Part shown: piece by piece, positions 1 through 9,060 of the stretch | Position numbering within the stretch: the stretch's first letter is position 1 | Layout of the letters: each line of letters starts with the position of its first letter | NCBI GenBank assembly: GCA_012523295.1 | Contig: JAAYIT010000154.1 | Location: 1-39,693, forward strand | Length of the DNA: 39,693 nt | Direction of reading: 5' to 3' | DNA from: Porphyromonadaceae bacterium | GTDB lineage: Bacteria; Bacteroidota; Bacteroidia; Bacteroidales; Paludibacteraceae | Program-made: the position numbers and the translations under genes | Notes under the pieces: model-generated | What the model was told of the DNA's origin: nothing | The model's input: the letters and a program-made list of their open reading frames with translations, nothing else | The model's database searches: none

Positions 1-37
1 GACTTTTTTTGCTTCGTTTTTTGTGTTAAGTGGAACA

Positions 38-92
38 TCCCGATTCTTTATCGGGAACAAAAAATGAAGTGGGGTTTGGGGCAAAGCCCCAA
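38..92. repeat. Two intergenic palindromes downstream of ansA
   Basis: Two perfect 7-bp stems lie side by side: TCCCGAT/ATCGGGA (38-56) and TTGGGGC/GCCCCAA with an AAA loop (76-92). They sit beyond the 3' end of the leftward asparaginase gene. The second stem lies inside a longer imperfect inverted repeat, AAGTGGGG...CCCCAACTT. There is no U-tract directly after either stem, so I call them palindromic repeats rather than terminators. The rest of positions 1-218 shows no gene. Confidence 0.5.
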
Positions 93-218
93 CTTGCTTA
101 ATTCCTCTGATAATCAGCATATCTTTTATCAAAAACAGCTTTAAAACTGGCTGTAACAACTTGCGAAAGTCAAATTTAACTTATTGTCATTACGATGCGA
201 GTTTTTTTATCTTGAGTT

Positions 219-1256
219 TTACGGAGTAACCGTCATCTCGCCGCATAGACTTTGCGCCATTAATTTTTTTACTTTTTCAATATCACCATTTTCTCCGAGC
301 AGATACATTAATTTTGCTACTAAAGCTTCCGTTGTGATGTCATAGCCGCCGATAACTCCGGCATTCAGCAGGTTTAAGCTTGTTTCGTAAAGTCCCATTT
401 CTACTGTCCCGGTGCTGCATTGAGATTTGTTTACAATAATGATTCCTTTTTCTGTGGCTTTTTTCAATGCCTGATAAAACCAATCTCCGCGCGGTGCATT
501 TCCCGCTCCGAAAGTTTCGAGTACTATTGCTTTCAATCCCGAAATATTCAAAACTCCACAAACGGTTTGCTCTGTAATTCCGGGAAATATTTTCAAAATA
601 GCGATATTCCGATCGGTTTTTGTTCGGACTCGGAGCGTGCATTCAGAGTCCGGTTGATAAATATTGGAATGAAAATATTTGATATGGACACCTGCTTCAG
701 CAAGAGCCGGATAATTGTATGATTCAAATGCGCTGAAATGCTCTGATGTTTGTTTCGTTGTGCGATTGGCACGATATAGCTTATCTTCAAAGAATATGCA
801 TACTTCAGGCACAATTGCTTTTTCGCCTTTTTTTGCTCCCGCGATTTCAATAGCGGTAATCAGGTTTTCTTTTGCATCGGTTCGAAGCACACCAATAGGA
901 ATTTGCGAACCCGTGAAAATAACGGGTTTTGTCAATCCTGATAACATAAAACTCAGTGCTGAAGCGGAGTAGGACATTGTGTCCGTACCGTGGAGAACTA
1001 CAAAACCGTCAAATTTTTCGTAATTCTCCTGAATGGTTAGCGCAATCCGATACCAGACCTCCGGGATGATATCCGACGAATCGACAAGTGGCAAAAGCGG
1101 AATTCCTGAAATTTCGATACCCAATTCCCTTAATTCGGGCATGAACTTCTCGAAAGTTTCAAAATCTGCCGGACGAAGCGCGCCGGTTTTCGGATCGGGT
1201 GTCATACTGATTGTTCCGCCAGTAAATATCAATAAGACAGAATTGACTCGTTTCAT
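219..1256 (-). CDS. ansA: L-asparaginase, type I (cytoplasmic)
   Basis: Hydrolyses L-asparagine to aspartate and ammonia. The 345-residue length fits the type I family. The N-terminal glycine-rich strand FTGGTIS (about residues 11-17) carries the nucleophilic threonine. The second active-site segment, HGTDTMSYSAS, follows near residue 90, and the C-terminal domain has the family-typical GAGNAP turn. No signal peptide is visible, which fits a cytoplasmic type I enzyme rather than a periplasmic type II one. The gene is transcribed leftward and stands alone, divergent from the shikimate kinase gene. A TAnnTTTG box lies about 25 bp upstream of the chosen ATG. The family call is firm; asparagine as the main substrate is inferred from the family. 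Confidence 0.93.
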   Translation of the reverse strand: MKRVNSVLLIFTGGTISMTPDPKTGALRPADFETFEKFMPELRELGIEISGIPLLPLVDSSDIIPEVWYRIALTIQENYEKFDGFVVLHGTDTMSYSASALSFMLSGLTKPVIFTGSQIPIGVLRTDAKENLITAIEIAGAKKGEKAIVPEVCIFFEDKLYRANRTTKQTSEHFSAFESYNYPALAEAGVHIKYFHSNIYQPDSECTLRVRTKTDRNIAILKIFPGITEQTVCGVLNISGLKAIVLETFGAGNAPRGDWFYQALKKATEKGIIIVNKSQCSTGTVEMGLYETSLNLLNAGVIGGYDITTEALVAKLMYLLGENGDIEKVKKLMAQSLCGEMTVTP

Positions 1257-1280
1257 TTCTTATTTTAATAAATTATATTA

Positions 1281-1288
1281 CAAATATA
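1281..1288 (-). promoter_or_regulatory. Candidate -7 box for ansA
   Basis: On the minus strand this reads TATATTTG, an exact match to the Bacteroidetes -7 consensus TAnnTTTG, 24 bp upstream of the ansA start codon. No clear -33 TTTG was seen. Confidence 0.5.
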
Positions 1289-1382
1289 AGCCATAATATT
1301 GACATTATGATATAAAATCGGTGTGATTTAACAATTTAATTTTGACCCAAATCTAATAAATTGATTCTTGGAATAAATATTG

Positions 1383-1390
1383 TAATTTTG
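1383..1390 (+). promoter_or_regulatory. Candidate -7 box for aroK
   Basis: TAATTTTG matches TAnnTTTG exactly and lies 19 bp before the aroK ATG. This implies a leader of roughly 12-15 nt. The -33 region has only a weak TTGG. Confidence 0.55.
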
Positions 1391-1409
1391 CAATTTAATT
1401 ATAGTACTT

Positions 1410-1937
1410 ATGAGAATATTCTTAATCGGATATATGGGTTCCGGTAAAACGACAATCGGTCGCGTCGTTGCGAAGCGGTTGAATATGAACTTTGTGGATT
1501 TGGATGCTCAAATTGAGAACAAACATTTCAAAACAGTGGCTCAGATTTTTGCCGAAATGGGTGAGGAGAAATTTCGAGAATTGGAGAGAAACTGCTTGTT
1601 AGAAGTTGCTGATTTTGAGAATACCGTGATTTCTACCGGTGGAGGCACGCCTTGTTTTTTTGACAATATGGAAGTCATGAATGCAAAAGGAGTAACTGTT
1701 TATATTGACCTTAGTGCCAAGATATTGAGCGACAGACTCAAAACCACCAAAATCTACAAACGACCTATTTTAGCAAAATACAAAGGGAATGATTTAAAGG
1801 ATTTCATAACCGAAAATTTAGAAAAAAGAATTCCTTTTTACAACCTCGCAAAGCTCAGATTCAGCGGCACGGACGAGGAGATTGAAGAGAAGATTGTAGC
1901 CTATTTTATAGAAAACAAAATGGAGGTGTCAAACTGA
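1410..1937 (+). CDS. aroK: Shikimate kinase
   Basis: Phosphorylates shikimate to shikimate-3-phosphate with ATP in the chorismate pathway. The 175-residue length is normal for the family. The Walker A loop GYMGSGKTT is at residues 7-15 and the substrate-binding Asp in VDLDAQ lies near residue 32. The GGGTP shikimate-binding turn is near residue 77, and KRPIL near residue 118 belongs to the lid region. The first ATG lies just behind a good -7 box and starts directly with the beta-strand before the P-loop, so the start is secure. The gene is monocistronic and convergent with the redoxin gene; its stop codon sits in the loop of a hairpin. Confidence 0.95.
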   Translation: MRIFLIGYMGSGKTTIGRVVAKRLNMNFVDLDAQIENKHFKTVAQIFAEMGEEKFRELERNCLLEVADFENTVISTGGGTPCFFDNMEVMNAKGVTVYIDLSAKILSDRLKTTKIYKRPILAKYKGNDLKDFITENLEKRIPFYNLAKLRFSGTDEEIEEKIVAYFIENKMEVSN

Positions 1938-1950
1938 ATGATACCTCCAT
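1920..1950. terminator. Hairpin overlapping the aroK stop codon
   Basis: ATGGAGGTGTCA pairs with TGATACCTCCAT (11 of 12 as Watson-Crick pairs, one possible G-U). The aroK TGA (1935-1937) lies in the loop. Read on the minus strand, the stem is followed by TTTGTTTTC, so it is better placed to end the leftward redoxin transcript. On the plus strand there is a hairpin but no U-tract. Confidence 0.55.
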
Positions 1951-1974
1951 CTCACGATAAAAAAAAGACAGTAT

Positions 1975-2577
1975 TTATTTTTTCACTTTTATAGTACAGC
2001 CAATCGCCTTGGTAGTTGCCGGATTGGGAGTTTCACCTTTCATAGTTGCTTTTACGGCGTTCGCGGCAAATTTTTCCTTCACTTCGCTTTCATCTTTGTA
2101 GTTATCATCAATTGTACCGGTATAAACCACTATAAACTCATCGTTTACCTTTTTTAGCAAGAATACTTCAGGTGTTCGGGTCGCTCCATATTTTGGAAAA
2201 ATCTCCTGTTTTTCATCAAATAAATAAGGGAACGGGAACGATTTTTCTTTAGCTCGTTGCTGCATGGCTTCATAAGAATCCCCCTTAGATAGTTCCGGAT
2301 CATTCGGATTGATAGTTACTACCGGATAACCTTTTGGGGCAAATTTATTGTGCAACGCAATCATTCTGTCTTCATACGCAACAACATACGGACACGTATT
2401 GCACGTAAAAATAAGGATTACCCCTTTACTGTCATTGTAATCCGAAAGGGAAACTGTTTTTCCATCGACTCCTTTTAACGAAAAAGATGGTGCTTTTGCT
2501 CCGGGTTGGAGAGCCTGCGCGTTAGCCGATAACATCGCCATGGCGATAAATGCGAATGCAAAAATAATTTTTCTCAT
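1975..2577 (-). CDS. Exported redoxin / peroxiredoxin-like thioredoxin-fold protein
   Basis: The protein has 200 residues with an N-terminal signal peptide (about residues 1-20, ending in ANA-Q). A redoxin domain of the AhpC/TSA-like family follows. The opening LQPGAKAPSFSLKGVDGK and the central FTCNTCPYV segment (a CxxC redox pair around residues 59-62) are typical of small exported peroxiredoxin-like proteins in Bacteroidetes. A role in periplasmic thiol or peroxide redox chemistry is inferred. It lies downstream of a TlpA-like gene on the same strand (62-bp gap), so the two may be cotranscribed as a redox pair. The exact substrate cannot be read from the sequence. Confidence 0.8.
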   Translation of the reverse strand: MRKIIFAFAFIAMAMLSANAQALQPGAKAPSFSLKGVDGKTVSLSDYNDSKGVILIFTCNTCPYVVAYEDRMIALHNKFAPKGYPVVTINPNDPELSKGDSYEAMQQRAKEKSFPFPYLFDEKQEIFPKYGATRTPEVFLLKKVNDEFIVVYTGTIDDNYKDESEVKEKFAANAVKATMKGETPNPATTKAIGCTIKVKK

Positions 2578-2639
2578 TACTGTATTTTGTTAAGTTATTA
2601 GATACCTGAATAATATAATTTCAATAAACAACGAATTCG

Positions 2640-3167
2640 TTATTCTGCAGAAACTGAGTCATTGATAAATTCTTCTACTACAGTATGTAACTCGTTTGAT
2701 GTAAATTCATTCGGATAGAATTTTCTTTTACAATCATTGTATATCAAAGTCGCGGGGATTGCGCCGGACCAATCTTTATCGACCAGAGGAATCCATCGAT
2801 TTGAGTTTGGGTCGTCTAACAGTACAACCTCATTTTTCATATTTTCCTTCTTCATAAAGGGGATTAATCGACTTTTGATATGGGATGGAAAGTCGAGACT
2901 TACCATCAATATTTTCAGTTTTTTATCCTTATACTTTTCTCCAACTTCCTCAAAATAAGGTATTTCAGCAATGCATGGAGCGCACCAGGTTGCCCAGAAA
3001 TTAACCACATACGTGGTATCGGTCTTTTTGTCCAGCAAAGGTTTCAAGTCTTCAAAAGTCATCACTTTTATTCCTGAGTTTTCATTAGGTGCGTTTTCAG
3101 CCGATGCAATAATGAAGAATGTAAAAACTGAAAAAATCAACGAAGAAATAATTTTTTTATATAACAT
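2640..3167 (-). CDS. TlpA/ResA-like thiol-disulfide oxidoreductase
   Basis: The protein has 175 residues with a hydrophobic N-terminal export signal (about residues 6-22). A thioredoxin fold follows, with the active site NFWATWCAPC near residues 55-64 and a GAIPATLI cis-proline segment further on. This is the TlpA/ResA type of periplasmic reductase, which keeps exported cysteines reduced, for example for cytochrome c maturation. No cytochrome genes are nearby, so its partner is unknown. It is followed by the redoxin gene in the same orientation. No exact -7 box was found upstream. Confidence 0.8.
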   Translation of the reverse strand: MLYKKIISSLIFSVFTFFIIASAENAPNENSGIKVMTFEDLKPLLDKKTDTTYVVNFWATWCAPCIAEIPYFEEVGEKYKDKKLKILMVSLDFPSHIKSRLIPFMKKENMKNEVVLLDDPNSNRWIPLVDKDWSGAIPATLIYNDCKRKFYPNEFTSNELHTVVEEFINDSVSAE

Positions 3168-3578
3168 ATTTATTGATGAATATGATTAAATCGGAGCTGA
3201 TATATGATTTTTTTATAAAAAGAAAACACAAATAGCTGATGGTTTGTTCTTTATGTAAAATTATTTAACAAAATTTTAAAATTTGATATGTCATGAATGA
3301 ATTATTAAATGATTCAACACTACTCGTTATGTTTTGAATAAAATAATTTTAACACACTTATATCTAATTCATTATCACTAAATCAGAGTTGATAGAATCA
3401 AATTGTTCGTAATTATTCATTCAAAAATTTTACTTCCAATAAAATTTCCACTATCTTTATAAATCGATGTATGTAAATTAATAGTGCTGATAATCAGCGT
3501 GATACAGTTTGTTTTTTCGACAAATAATAAAACCACTAATCCAAAATTGATAATTATTAAATTGTAAATCAGAAAAAG
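3168..3578. other. Divergent intergenic region, tlpA-like / dnaE
   Basis: This is 411 bp of AT-rich sequence between the divergent tlpA-like and dnaE genes, and no coding sequence is seen. It contains the 13-bp palindrome GCTGATAATCAGC at 3486-3498. A near -7 box (TATCTTTA, one mismatch) at 3452-3459 could serve dnaE. Confidence 0.5.
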
Positions 3579-6500
3579 ATGTCTTCATTTGTACATTTGC
3601 ATGTTCACTCCAGTTATTCCGTACTCGATGGGATGTCGAGTGTTTCAGGGTTGATTGATAAAGCGATTGAACTTGGGATGAATTCTATCGCGTTGACCGA
3701 TCACGGCAGTATGTTTGGAATCAAAGAATTTTATAACTATTCTAAAAAAGTGAATTCCAAAACCAAAGGAAAAATCAGCGAACTGAAAGAAAAACTAAAA
3801 GATGAAGGACTTTCTGAAGAAGAAAAATCGGTAATACTTGAAGAAATCAGTCAAACAGAGAAGAAAATATTTAAACCGATTTTCGGTTCTGAAGTGTATG
3901 TGGCACGCCGTTCGCGCTATGATAAAGACCAGAAAGAAGACAGAAGCGGCTATCACTTGGTACTTCTTGCAAAAAATGAAACGGGGTATAAAAACTTGTC
4001 GAAAATTGTTTCTCTTGGTTGGATTCAAGGATTTTACTATCGTCCGCGAGTAGATCACGAGTTGTTAGAAAAATACAGTGAAGGGATTATTGCAAGCTCG
4101 GCCTGTCTGGGTGGAGAAATTCATAAAATTGTAGAAACCGGAGATTTGGAAGCTGCCGAAAAAGCGGTATTGTGGTATAAAAAGGTTTATGGAGATGATT
4201 TTTATCTCGAACTGCAACGGCATGAGACAGATAAACTCGGCGCGAGTACTGAAACTTTTGAAAAGCAGCAACAACAAAATGCCGAATTGATAAAACTTGC
4301 CCGTAAAACAAATACGAAATTAGTCGCGACCAACGATGTTCACTTTATAGAAGAAGAACACGCAGATGCCCACGAGCATTTGATTTGCTTAAGTACAAGC
4401 AAGGATTTGGATGATCCGACACGGATGCGGTACACCAAGCAAGAGTATTTGAAATCTCCGGAACAAATGGCTGCGATTTTTTCCGACTTACCCGAATGTA
4501 TCGAAAACACGATTGAAATTGCCAATAAAGTAGAGATTTTTGACTTGGATTCTCCTCCCATGATGCCTGTTTTTCCAATTCCGGAAGAGTTTGGCACTGA
4601 AGCGGAGTATAGGCAAAAGTACGATGAAGAGGCGTTGAAAGCCGAATTTGAAGAGGCATATGAACGTATCGGAGGCTACGACAAAGCCGTACGCATAAAG
4701 TTGGAGGCTGATTATTTGTCAAAATTGACTTATGAAGGCGCCCACAGGCGATACGGTGAGAAACTATCTGATGAGACCATTGAGCGGATCGATTTTGAGC
4801 TGGGAGTCATGAAAAAAATGGGATATCCCGGTTACTTCCTTATTGTTCAGGACTTTATCCGGGCAGCACGTGATATGGATATTTCGGTTGGACCCGGACG
4901 TGGCAGTGCGGCAGGTTCTGTTGTGGCTTACTGCCTGAAAATTACCAATGTGGATCCCCTGAAATACGATTTACTGTTTGAGCGTTTCTTAAATCCGGAT
5001 CGGGTATCTTTGCCCGATATTGATATAGATTTTGAGGATGATCAACGCGGAAGAGTAGTACGCTGGGTAACAGAAAAGTACGGGAAAAAGCGTGTTGCCA
5101 ATATTGTAACTTACGGCAAAATGCAGACTAAATCTGCCATTAAAGATGTGGCGCGAGTTCAAAAACTCCCTTTAAGCGAAGCAGACAGACTTTCAAAATT
5201 AGTTCCGGCAAAATTTCCGAAAGATAAAAACGACAAGGATATAAAAGTAAATTTAGCCAACTGTTTCAAATATGTTGATGAACTACGCGATGCGCGTGAT
5301 TCACCCAATCCGATGCTTGCAAATACGTTGAAATTTGCTGAAATGCTTGAAGGTACCGTACGCCAAACAGGAGTACATGCTTGCGGTCTGATAATCGGTT
5401 CAGATGATTTGATAAACATGGTGCCGTTAAGTACGGCTGTTGATAAAGAGACGAAAGAGGATAAAGTTATCACACAATACGAAGGGAACGTAATCGAAGA
5501 TATCGGTTTGGTAAAAATGGATTTCCTCGGACTTCGCACCCTTTCCATTATCAAAGATACACTCGCAAATATCAAAAAGTCTAAAGGAATTGACATTGAT
5601 ATTGATAATATTCCACTCAATGATAAAAAGACTTACAAACTTTTTAGCCGAGGAGATACGGTAGCTGTTTTCCAATTTGAATCTGCCGGAATGCAGAAAT
5701 ATCTGAAGGAATTGAAGCCGTCTCAATTTGAGGACTTAATAGCGATGAATGCGCTTTACCGTCCCGGTCCAATGGATTACATTCCTCAGTTTGTGAAGAG
5801 AAAACACGGGCAGGAAAACATAGAATATCCATTTCCTGAAATGGAAAAAAGGCTGAAAGAAACCTACGGCATCACGGTTTATCAGGAGCAGGTCATGCTT
5901 TTGAGCCGAGATTTGGCAGGATTTACCCGAGGTCAGTCGGATGAATTGCGAAAAGCAATGGGGAAAAAGCTGCAGGACAAAATGGAGGCGCTTCATGCTA
6001 AATTTATAGAAGGAGCTACAGCAAAAGGTTTTGGACCCGTCGATAAATTGGAGCATATTTGGTCCGATTGGGCAAAATTTGCGTCATACGCTTTCAATAA
6101 ATCTCACGCGACGTGTTACTCGCTGCTCGCCTACCAAACAGCTTATCTCAAAGCGCATCACACGGCTGAATTTATGGCTGCCAACCTGACCCGGAATAAA
6201 GATGATATCACCGAAGTCGGGAAACTGATGGATGAGTGCAAGGCGCTTAAAATGAAAGTGCTTGGCCCCGATGTGAATGAAAGTGATCTGATGTTTACCG
6301 TGAATGAAGAAGGCAATATCCGTTTTGGTCTGGGAGGAATAAAAAATGTAGGAGGAGGCGCGGTTGAAGCTATTATTCTTGAAAGAGAAAAAAACGGAAA
6401 ATTCAAAGGAATATATGATTTTGTGGAGCGAGTAAATATGACTGCCTGCAATAAAAAAACGATTGAGAGTCTTGCTTTCGCCGGCGCTTTTGATGCTATC

Positions 6501-7361
6501 ACAGATATAAAAAGAGAGCAATTTTTTGCCATAAACACCAAGGAAGAACAAGTGTTAGAATCGCTTATAAAATATGGAAACTTATTCCAGCAAGACCAGC
6601 TTTTCAATCAAAATTCACTATTTGGATCACTTGAAAATGCCATTGAAATACAGAAACCGGAAATTCCGTTTGTTGCCGATTGGTCGTCGTTAGTGAAGCT
6701 CAACCGTGAGCGCGAAATGATTGGGATGTACCTCTCCGCGCATCCGATGGATGAATTTGAATTTGAAATAAATAATATCTGTAACGCGAACACCAATGAT
6801 TTACACAATTTCGCAAATCTGCCTTTAGGAAGAGGTTTGAAAATTGGAGGTATAATCACTTCAACCCGTACCGGAACAACTAAAAACGGAAGACCGTATG
6901 GAATGATTACGCTTGAGGATTATTTCGGATCGTATGAATTCCCGCTTTTTGGCAATGATTTTGAAGAGTATGGGAAGTACATGATTAAGGATTTATTCAT
7001 TTATATTCATTTTATTGTACAGGAAAGACCATCTCGCTTTCAGTCTGAAGGTCAGCCTCCCATCGAGTTGAAAATAGCCAATATGATGTACTTCAAAGAT
7101 GTAAGAAGTCTGATAAAAGGATTGAGAATTTCACTTTCGCTTCAAGCGTTGACGAATGATATTGTAGAAGAGCTTTCGGAAGTTCTGTTGAAAAATAAAG
7201 GCGATGTGAACGTATATATTGACATAAAGGATTTCTTCACCTTTGAGCGAGTATCGCTTTTTTCGCGACCCAATCGTGTGAAAATCAATTCCGAAGTTTA
7301 TCGTTACTTAAAAAGAGCTGTAGAAGCTGATATTTTACAGTTCAAAATTGATATGAAGTAG
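3579..7361 (+). CDS. dnaE: DNA polymerase III subunit alpha
   Basis: This is the catalytic subunit of the replicative polymerase. At 1260 residues it is a full-length DnaE1-type protein. The N-terminal PHP domain opens with HLHVHSSYSVLDGM (residues 6-19). It is interrupted near residues 60-105 by a charged, probably helical insert. The polymerase core shows GPGRGSAAGS near residue 440 and the catalytic aspartates in PDIDIDFEDD (from residue 479). The fingers/beta-binding part follows, and a C-terminal OB-fold region is marked by GLKIGGIITSTRT. No frameshift is seen. The thioredoxin gene follows after 142 bp on the same strand. Confidence 0.97.
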   Translation: MSSFVHLHVHSSYSVLDGMSSVSGLIDKAIELGMNSIALTDHGSMFGIKEFYNYSKKVNSKTKGKISELKEKLKDEGLSEEEKSVILEEISQTEKKIFKPIFGSEVYVARRSRYDKDQKEDRSGYHLVLLAKNETGYKNLSKIVSLGWIQGFYYRPRVDHELLEKYSEGIIASSACLGGEIHKIVETGDLEAAEKAVLWYKKVYGDDFYLELQRHETDKLGASTETFEKQQQQNAELIKLARKTNTKLVATNDVHFIEEEHADAHEHLICLSTSKDLDDPTRMRYTKQEYLKSPEQMAAIFSDLPECIENTIEIANKVEIFDLDSPPMMPVFPIPEEFGTEAEYRQKYDEEALKAEFEEAYERIGGYDKAVRIKLEADYLSKLTYEGAHRRYGEKLSDETIERIDFELGVMKKMGYPGYFLIVQDFIRAARDMDISVGPGRGSAAGSVVAYCLKITNVDPLKYDLLFERFLNPDRVSLPDIDIDFEDDQRGRVVRWVTEKYGKKRVANIVTYGKMQTKSAIKDVARVQKLPLSEADRLSKLVPAKFPKDKNDKDIKVNLANCFKYVDELRDARDSPNPMLANTLKFAEMLEGTVRQTGVHACGLIIGSDDLINMVPLSTAVDKETKEDKVITQYEGNVIEDIGLVKMDFLGLRTLSIIKDTLANIKKSKGIDIDIDNIPLNDKKTYKLFSRGDTVAVFQFESAGMQKYLKELKPSQFEDLIAMNALYRPGPMDYIPQFVKRKHGQENIEYPFPEMEKRLKETYGITVYQEQVMLLSRDLAGFTRGQSDELRKAMGKKLQDKMEALHAKFIEGATAKGFGPVDKLEHIWSDWAKFASYAFNKSHATCYSLLAYQTAYLKAHHTAEFMAANLTRNKDDITEVGKLMDECKALKMKVLGPDVNESDLMFTVNEEGNIRFGLGGIKNVGGGAVEAIILEREKNGKFKGIYDFVERVNMTACNKKTIESLAFAGAFDAITDIKREQFFAINTKEEQVLESLIKYGNLFQQDQLFNQNSLFGSLENAIEIQKPEIPFVADWSSLVKLNREREMIGMYLSAHPMDEFEFEINNICNANTNDLHNFANLPLGRGLKIGGIITSTRTGTTKNGRPYGMITLEDYFGSYEFPLFGNDFEEYGKYMIKDLFIYIHFIVQERPSRFQSEGQPPIELKIANMMYFKDVRSLIKGLRISLSLQALTNDIVEELSEVLLKNKGDVNVYIDIKDFFTFERVSLFSRPNRVKINSEVYRYLKRAVEADILQFKIDMK

Positions 7362-7503
7362 ATTGTCTTATTCTTTTTGTATTGAGACCGGAAGTCTTTG
7401 TTTATAAACCAAACTTATACATAAATAGATAACCAGAAATGAACTAATAATTGAAAAAGAACGTTATTTATACATTGAAATAATTAAAAAAAATTAGAAA
7501 ATT

Positions 7504-7818
7504 ATGGCTTTAGAATTTACAGATGAGAACATCAAAGAAGTAATCAATTCCGGAAAACCGGTTGTGGTTGACTTTTGGGCGGAATGGTGTGGACCTTGCC
7601 GCATAGTTGGACCTTTTATTGAAGAATTGGCTGAAGAGTATGCCGGAAAAGTAGAAATAGGAAAATTAAACGTAGATGAAAACGTAGATACTCCAAATGA
7701 ATACGGTATCCGTAATATTCCTACCATTTTATTTTTCAAAGATGGAAAGTTGGCCGACAAACAAGTTGGTGCAGCACAAAAGACAGTATTAAAAGAGAAA
7801 ATTGACGCATTGCTGTAA
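7504..7818 (+). CDS. trxA: Thioredoxin
   Basis: This is a cytosolic protein disulfide reductase of 104 residues without a signal peptide. It has the canonical WCGPC site at residues 28-32 and the cis-proline segment NIPTILFF near residue 73. It is distinct from the two exported thioredoxin-fold proteins at 2-3 kb. Convergent with serA, it ends before a small palindrome and a strong bidirectional terminator. No reductase gene lies in the window. Confidence 0.95.
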   Translation: MALEFTDENIKEVINSGKPVVVDFWAEWCGPCRIVGPFIEELAEEYAGKVEIGKLNVDENVDTPNEYGIRNIPTILFFKDGKLADKQVGAAQKTVLKEKIDALL

Positions 7819-7840
7819 TATTTTAACATCACTTTTTTCA

Positions 7841-7859
7841 CCCCTCTTAAAAAGAGGGG
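7841..7859. repeat. Small CCCC/GGGG palindrome
   Basis: CCCCTCTT pairs perfectly with AAGAGGGG across a 3-nt loop, directly after trxA. It resembles a short member of the CCCC..GGGG element family seen at 24.1, 31.3 and 8.95 kb. Confidence 0.5.
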
Positions 7860-7896
7860 GAATTTTACAATATTTGAGTTAAATTTAATTCATATA

Positions 7897-7930
7897 CAAA
7901 AAAGCAGAACCATTTTGGTTCTGCTTTTTG
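7897..7930. terminator. Bidirectional rho-independent terminator, trxA / serA
   Basis: AAAAAGCAGAACC pairs perfectly with GGTTCTGCTTTTT around a 4-nt loop. There are A-runs on the left and T-runs on the right, so it can work in both directions. It lies between the convergent trxA and serA genes. Confidence 0.85.
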
Positions 7931-7994
7931 TATTGTGTTATGTGCTTTATAATTAGTCAGTTACTTCACGTCCATCTACTTTATTCCACGTAAA

Positions 7995-8915
7995 TCAATC
8001 GTTAACCCGATATCTGTGATTCCCGTTTCGCAGGTAATCCACGATTTGGTGTGCAGCGGCTATTCCGGCGTTTACATTCGCTTCGGAAGTTTGTGCACCC
8101 ATTTTTTTTGGAGTTGTAAAGTATTGACTACCAACTTTTTCAACAAACTGATCGTGCATATCGGGTTTGATATCGGTCAGGTATTTGAATTTTGGATGAG
8201 CAATCATAAAATCCAATAAATCCTGCTCGTTAATCACCTCTTTTCGTGCAGTATTGACCAAAACAGCATCACTTTTCATGTTGCTGAGAAGGATTTTTCC
8301 AATCAATCCGCGAGTTTTATCTGTCAGCGGCACGTGTACTGTCACGATATCCGAATGGCGATAAAGTGTTTTTACGGAAATAGTAGGATCGATTCCATCC
8401 GAATTGATAATTTCAGCACGGCTGTAGATATCATATGCCAATATTGGCATTTGAAAACCTTTTGCGATTCGCGCTACATTTTTTCCGATATTACCGTAAG
8501 CGTGGATTCCGAGTTTCTTCCCGCGAAGTTCGGTTCCGGGGGTGCCGTTATAGAAATTTCTTACACCGTATATCAGCATTCCAAATACGAGTTCTGCCAC
8601 AGCATTGGCATTTTGACCGGGTGTGTTCATCACACAGATTCCGGCTTCTGTTGCGGCTTTCAAGTCGATATTGTCGTATCCGGCTCCGGCACGAACAACA
8701 ATTTTCAGATTTTTTCCGGCTTTAATCACCTCTTCATCCACTATGTCGCTTCTTACAATCAAAGCATCTACATTGGCCACAGCATCAAGTAGCTGTTGCT
8801 TTTCAGTGTAACGCTCCAAAAGGACCAACTCATAATCAACGCCATCAAGCTCCTGACGAATTCCATCAATGGCTACTTTGGCAAATGGTTTATCGGTTGC
8901 TACAAGTACTTTCAT
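7995..8915 (-). CDS. serA: D-3-phosphoglycerate dehydrogenase, short form without ACT domain
   Basis: Catalyses the first step of serine synthesis, oxidising 3-phosphoglycerate with NAD. The ATG at 8915 is chosen because it opens with MKVLVATDKPF and has GAGGG upstream; the in-frame ATG at 8936 would add seven residues encoded by that Shine-Dalgarno region. The protein has 306 residues: a substrate domain, a Rossmann segment GIHAYGNIGK, the catalytic Arg in NTARKE, and no C-terminal ACT domain. The usual catalytic His in the HIGA motif is replaced by Lys271 (PKKMGAQT), as known for the lysine-type PGDHs. The gene lies downstream of serC, forming the serC-serA pair. Confidence 0.92.
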   Translation of the reverse strand: MKVLVATDKPFAKVAIDGIRQELDGVDYELVLLERYTEKQQLLDAVANVDALIVRSDIVDEEVIKAGKNLKIVVRAGAGYDNIDLKAATEAGICVMNTPGQNANAVAELVFGMLIYGVRNFYNGTPGTELRGKKLGIHAYGNIGKNVARIAKGFQMPILAYDIYSRAEIINSDGIDPTISVKTLYRHSDIVTVHVPLTDKTRGLIGKILLSNMKSDAVLVNTARKEVINEQDLLDFMIAHPKFKYLTDIKPDMHDQFVEKVGSQYFTTPKKMGAQTSEANVNAGIAAAHQIVDYLRNGNHRYRVND

Positions 8916-8950
8916 ATTAAGAAACCCTCGTCCCATTTATCTATAAACAG

Positions 8951-8970
8951 CTAAAGGGGATAAGAGGGCA
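8951..8970. repeat. Fragment of the CCCC/GGGG element
   Basis: CTAAAGGGGATAAGAGGGCA closely matches the left end of the element at 24120-24251 (CTAAAGGGGATAATACAGGG). It lies between serC and serA. Only this half is clear. Confidence 0.45.
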
Positions 8971-9060
8971 TTGTATAAATAGTTCAAATTTTTTAGTTTA
9001 TTTTTTTGGAATCAAGCAAATAAAAATACCTCTTCCTTACAGAATTTTTTACGGTATAGG

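Noticed and set aside
107-118. CTGATAATCAGC shared between 107-118 and 3487-3498
   Set aside because: A 12-bp match is expected many times by chance in 40 kb of AT-rich DNA, and the flanks do not match.
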